A DNA stretch of 7,935 nt from Christensenella sp. UBA3798 (GTDB lineage Bacteria; Bacillota; Clostridia; Christensenellales; CAG-1252), in NCBI GenBank assembly GCA_002368735.1, contig DFEQ01000024.1, positions 1 through 7,935 on the forward strand, in the 5' to 3' direction. This document shows positions 6,749 to 7,935 of the stretch, one piece after another. Every line of letters starts with the position of its first letter. The first letter of the stretch is position 1. A model generated the notes under the pieces. That model did no database searches, was not told where the DNA came from, and worked only from the letters and a program-made list of their open reading frames with translations. Both the position numbers and the translations under genes were made by a program.

Positions 6749-6779
6749 CTCCTTTCGCCCATAATACGAGCGGGAGGAG
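6749..6779 (+). promoter_or_regulatory. RNA hairpin covering the yqzL Shine-Dalgarno
   Basis: CTCCTTTCGC (6749-6758) pairs with GCGGGAGGAG (6770-6779) across an 11-nt loop, giving 10 pairs including two U-G wobbles. The right arm contains the GGGAGGAG ribosome site of yqzL, whose ATG is at 6783. Because of the wobbles the stem is better formed in the + strand RNA than in the opposite one. It may limit yqzL, and by coupling recO, translation relative to era. Function is inferred; pairing is seen. Confidence 0.5.
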
Positions 6780-6782
6780 AAT

Positions 6783-6905
6783 ATGAAAAGTAAAGATAAC
6801 AATATCGAAGCGCTCTGGGATCTCTTTTGGAAAACGGGACTTCCCGAGGCGTACAGTATGTATAAAGCGGAGGAAAGAAGAGTTGAAGGAGGAGATAAAA
6901 GCTGA
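6783..6905 (+). CDS. yqzL: YqzL family small protein
   Basis: A 40-residue protein in the position where Bacillus and Clostridium encode YqzL, between era and recO. Residues 11-31 (LWDLFWKTGLPEAYSMYKAEE) match the family pattern of aromatic residues, an x-TG turn, then EAY and a charged end. Function is unknown in the family. GGAGG at 6773-6777, 5 nt before the ATG, gives a strong ribosome site, although that site can pair with upstream RNA. The last 23 nt overlap recO in another frame, so recO is probably translated after it. It is too short for many gene finders and easily missed. Confidence 0.85.
   Translation: MKSKDNNIEALWDLFWKTGLPEAYSMYKAEERRVEGGDKS
6869..6885 (+). promoter_or_regulatory. 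Ribosome binding site fixing the recO TTG start
   Basis: GGAGG (6869-6873) inside yqzL stands 9 nt before the TTG at 6883. The TTG places the conserved RecO N-terminus (AEGVCLRSVEYGESDRI) at the normal distance, and no in-frame ATG lies nearby. Confidence 0.75.
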
Positions 6906-7608
6906 GGGGGTCTGCTTGCGCTCGGTAGAGTACGGCGAGAGCGACCGCATTATCACGCTTTTGACGGATAAATTGGGCAAAATCTCCGTTCGCGCTCGGG
7001 GGATATCTTCCCCCAAGTCCCGCCTGAGACAGGCGACCGTCCCCTTCTCCTTCGGGGAATACATACTTGTCGAAAACGGCGATTTTTATACCCTCAAAGC
7101 ATTTGATTATAACGATGCCTTTACGGCGGTCTCGGACGACCTCGTGCGCTATTTTTCCGCCTGTGCGGCGCTCGAATTAGCCGATAAGCTGACCGAAGAA
7201 AAGGTGCAGGTCGGCGGGGAACTCGCCCGCCTTTTGCGCCTACTGTTGAGCCTATGCTACGACAAGGGCGGCGTCTCGGATCTCCTCGTCTATTTCCTCG
7301 ACATGCTCTCCATCGCGGGCTACGGCGTTTCGCTCGGCGATATGAAGCTCGGCGACGAACCCAAATACTTTGTATTTGACTTAGAGGGCGGCGGCTTCAC
7401 TCCTTCCGCCTCGCATAATCCCTACGCGGTCAAGATGACCTCTTCCGCCCTCCGACTTTTCGCCTCCTACCTCTCAGGAGAGCCCGTGGAAGGGGAGAAG
7501 GGGGACTACGCCGAGGTTTTCTCGGTCCTGTCGCAGTACGTGAAACTGAAAACGGGACGGAACTTGAGGGCGCTGTTTGAGCTCTCTGACCTCCTCCGCA
7601 ACGGGTGA
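6883..7608 (+). CDS. recO: DNA repair protein RecO without zinc-finger cysteines
   Basis: RecO binds DNA and SSB and, with RecR, loads RecA on gapped DNA in RecF-pathway recombinational repair. The 241-aa length is normal. The N-terminal OB-fold has AEGVCLRSVEYGESDRIITLL and ends near RARGISSPKSRL (about 43-54). The rest is the helical domain (ALELADKL; LLVYFLDMLSIAGYGVSLG). Where Bacillus-type RecO has a CxxC...CxxC zinc element, this protein reads MKLGDEPKYFVFDLEGGGFT followed by PSASHN, with no cysteine. E. coli RecO also lacks the finger, so function is probably kept. TTG start with a good SD, overlapping yqzL by 23 nt. The TGA stop lies in the first bases of a palindromic repeat. No glyQS follows. 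Confidence 0.95.
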   Translation: MKEEIKAEGVCLRSVEYGESDRIITLLTDKLGKISVRARGISSPKSRLRQATVPFSFGEYILVENGDFYTLKAFDYNDAFTAVSDDLVRYFSACAALELADKLTEEKVQVGGELARLLRLLLSLCYDKGGVSDLLVYFLDMLSIAGYGVSLGDMKLGDEPKYFVFDLEGGGFTPSASHNPYAVKMTSSALRLFASYLSGEPVEGEKGDYAEVFSVLSQYVKLKTGRNLRALFELSDLLRNG

Positions 7609-7748
7609 CGCGGCGTATAGCGGCACATCTGCTTTGTTACTGACTTCAAAACCGTGCAGTTACGTACGAAAAAGTACGCGCCTGCGCGGTTTTTCGTCGA
7701 GCCTCGCATCTGTACCACTCTACGCCGCGTCACGTGTTGGGATAAAGG
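7605..7748. repeat. 129-bp imperfect palindromic element at the recO 3' end
   Basis: GTGACGCGGCGTA (7605-7617) is the exact inverse of 7721-7733. Pairing continues inward to 7632/7706, with 23 of 28 positions Watson-Crick, then after an unpaired region resumes in the inner hairpin 7648-7693. The whole 7605-7733 could fold into one long hairpin or cruciform. Outside the palindrome, GTGTTGGGATAAAGG (7734-7748) belongs to the element too, because the same sequence follows the second copy. No reading frame of note lies inside. It looks like a non-autonomous (MITE- or REP-like) repeat inserted at the recO stop codon. Confidence 0.75.
7648..7694 (+). terminator. Probable terminator of the yqfC-recO operon, inside the palindrome
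   Basis: AAAACCGTGCAG (7648-7659) pairs with CTGCGCGGTTTT (7682-7693; one T-G wobble). ACGTAC/GTACG continue the stem, with a few mismatches, to a GAAAAA loop (7668-7673). Five T residues (7690-7694) close the structure. It starts 40 nt after the recO stop and is the best candidate for transcription termination here, though it is also the core of the repeat. Confidence 0.5.
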
Positions 7749-7762
7749 TGTGTTGAACATAA

Positions 7763-7785
7763 AAGCATTGCACTAATGTACTTTT
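7763..7785. repeat. Weak hairpin between the two repeat copies
   Basis: AAAG CATT and AATG..CTTT can pair around a GCACT loop with a 2-nt bulge. A few T residues follow. Too weak to call a terminator with confidence. Confidence 0.3.
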
Positions 7786-7802
7786 CTGACTTATTGGCTT
7801 AT

Positions 7803-7865
7803 CGGGTTTGTCGATGAGCCTCGTCTCTACCCCATTCTCTACCGCGTCACGTGTTGGGATAAAGG
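7803..7865. repeat. Degraded second copy of the palindrome's right end
   Basis: Aligns with 7686-7748: shared CGGgTTT, GTCGA, GAGCCTCG, TCT.TACC and a 24-nt identical block starting CCGCGTCACG (7842-7865 versus 7725-7748). CTGACTT also recurs upstream in both (7640-7646, 7786-7792). No matching left arm is recognisable, so this is a solo end or a decayed copy. Confidence 0.7.
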
Positions 7866-7893
7866 GATGAGAGTTTTATCGGAGCGAAGCGAC

Positions 7894-7935
7894 CCGCAAC
7901 TGCTCGCTACGCGAGCAACTTCACTATTCGCTTTT
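7894..7935 (-). repeat. Start of a second hairpin array, minus orientation, cut by the window end
   Basis: Read on the minus strand: AATA, GTGAAGT (7924-7918), then the perfect hairpin TGCTCGC GTA GCGAGCA (7917-7901), then GTTGCGG (7900-7894). This matches the last unit of the 1554-1759 array (GTGAAGT, TGCACGC TTT GCGCGCA, GTTGTGG) in spacer, position and cap. A further unit appears to begin at 7925 and runs off the window. Confidence 0.7.

Noticed and set aside
5795..6802. Long open frame (335 codons) on the minus strand opposite era
   Set aside because: It is the antisense of era, which has all five G motifs and a KH domain. The minus frame has low-complexity composition and no family resemblance.
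7634..7740. tRNA (selenocysteine-like) reading, suggested by GACTTCAAA at 7642-7650
   Set aside because: The flanking bases do not form an anticodon stem, there is no proper T arm or CCA end, and the sequence is explained by the palindromic element.

Overview
The window looks like chromosomal DNA from an uncultured member of the Clostridia (Bacillota), moderately GC-rich by eye. The gene order yqfC-yqfD-pgpH-ybeY-cdd-era-yqzL-recO is the conserved Bacillus/Clostridium block, and yqfC and yqfD are markers of endospore-forming lineages. Genus and species cannot be fixed from the sequence. No phage, plasmid, CRISPR, toxin-antitoxin or defence gene is visible.

Layout: (1) 2-1477, the 3' nine-tenths of groEL, closed by a clear intrinsic terminator. 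(2) 1510-2139, an intergenic region of about 630 bp with no credible gene. It holds an array of eight small hairpins separated by GTGAAGT-like spacers (1554-1759) and further hairpins at 1835-2003. (3) 2140-7608, eight tightly packed genes on the + strand: sporulation genes yqfC and yqfD, a short pgpH (c-di-AMP phosphodiesterase family), ybeY (rRNA maturation), cdd (cytidine deaminase), era (30S assembly GTPase), yqzL (40 aa) and recO (recombinational repair). Stop/start overlaps (TTGA, ATGA, TGATG, and 23 nt at yqzL/recO) point to one transcription unit with translational coupling. (4) 7605-7935, a repeat-rich tail: a 129-bp imperfect palindrome that begins at the recO stop codon, a degraded second copy of its right end, and the start of another hairpin array in the opposite orientation.

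The genes are housekeeping and mostly textbook. Departures from the usual block are: PgpH lacks its large extracellular domain; phoH is absent between yqfD and pgpH, and dgkA is absent between ybeY and cdd; RecO lacks the zinc-finger cysteines; and the yqzL Shine-Dalgarno can be buried in a 10-bp RNA stem. The most interesting non-coding signal is a family of structure-conserved, sequence-variable hairpins with a fixed spacer. It appears in the groEL-yqfC gap, at the right edge, and apparently also inside the last codons of yqfD.
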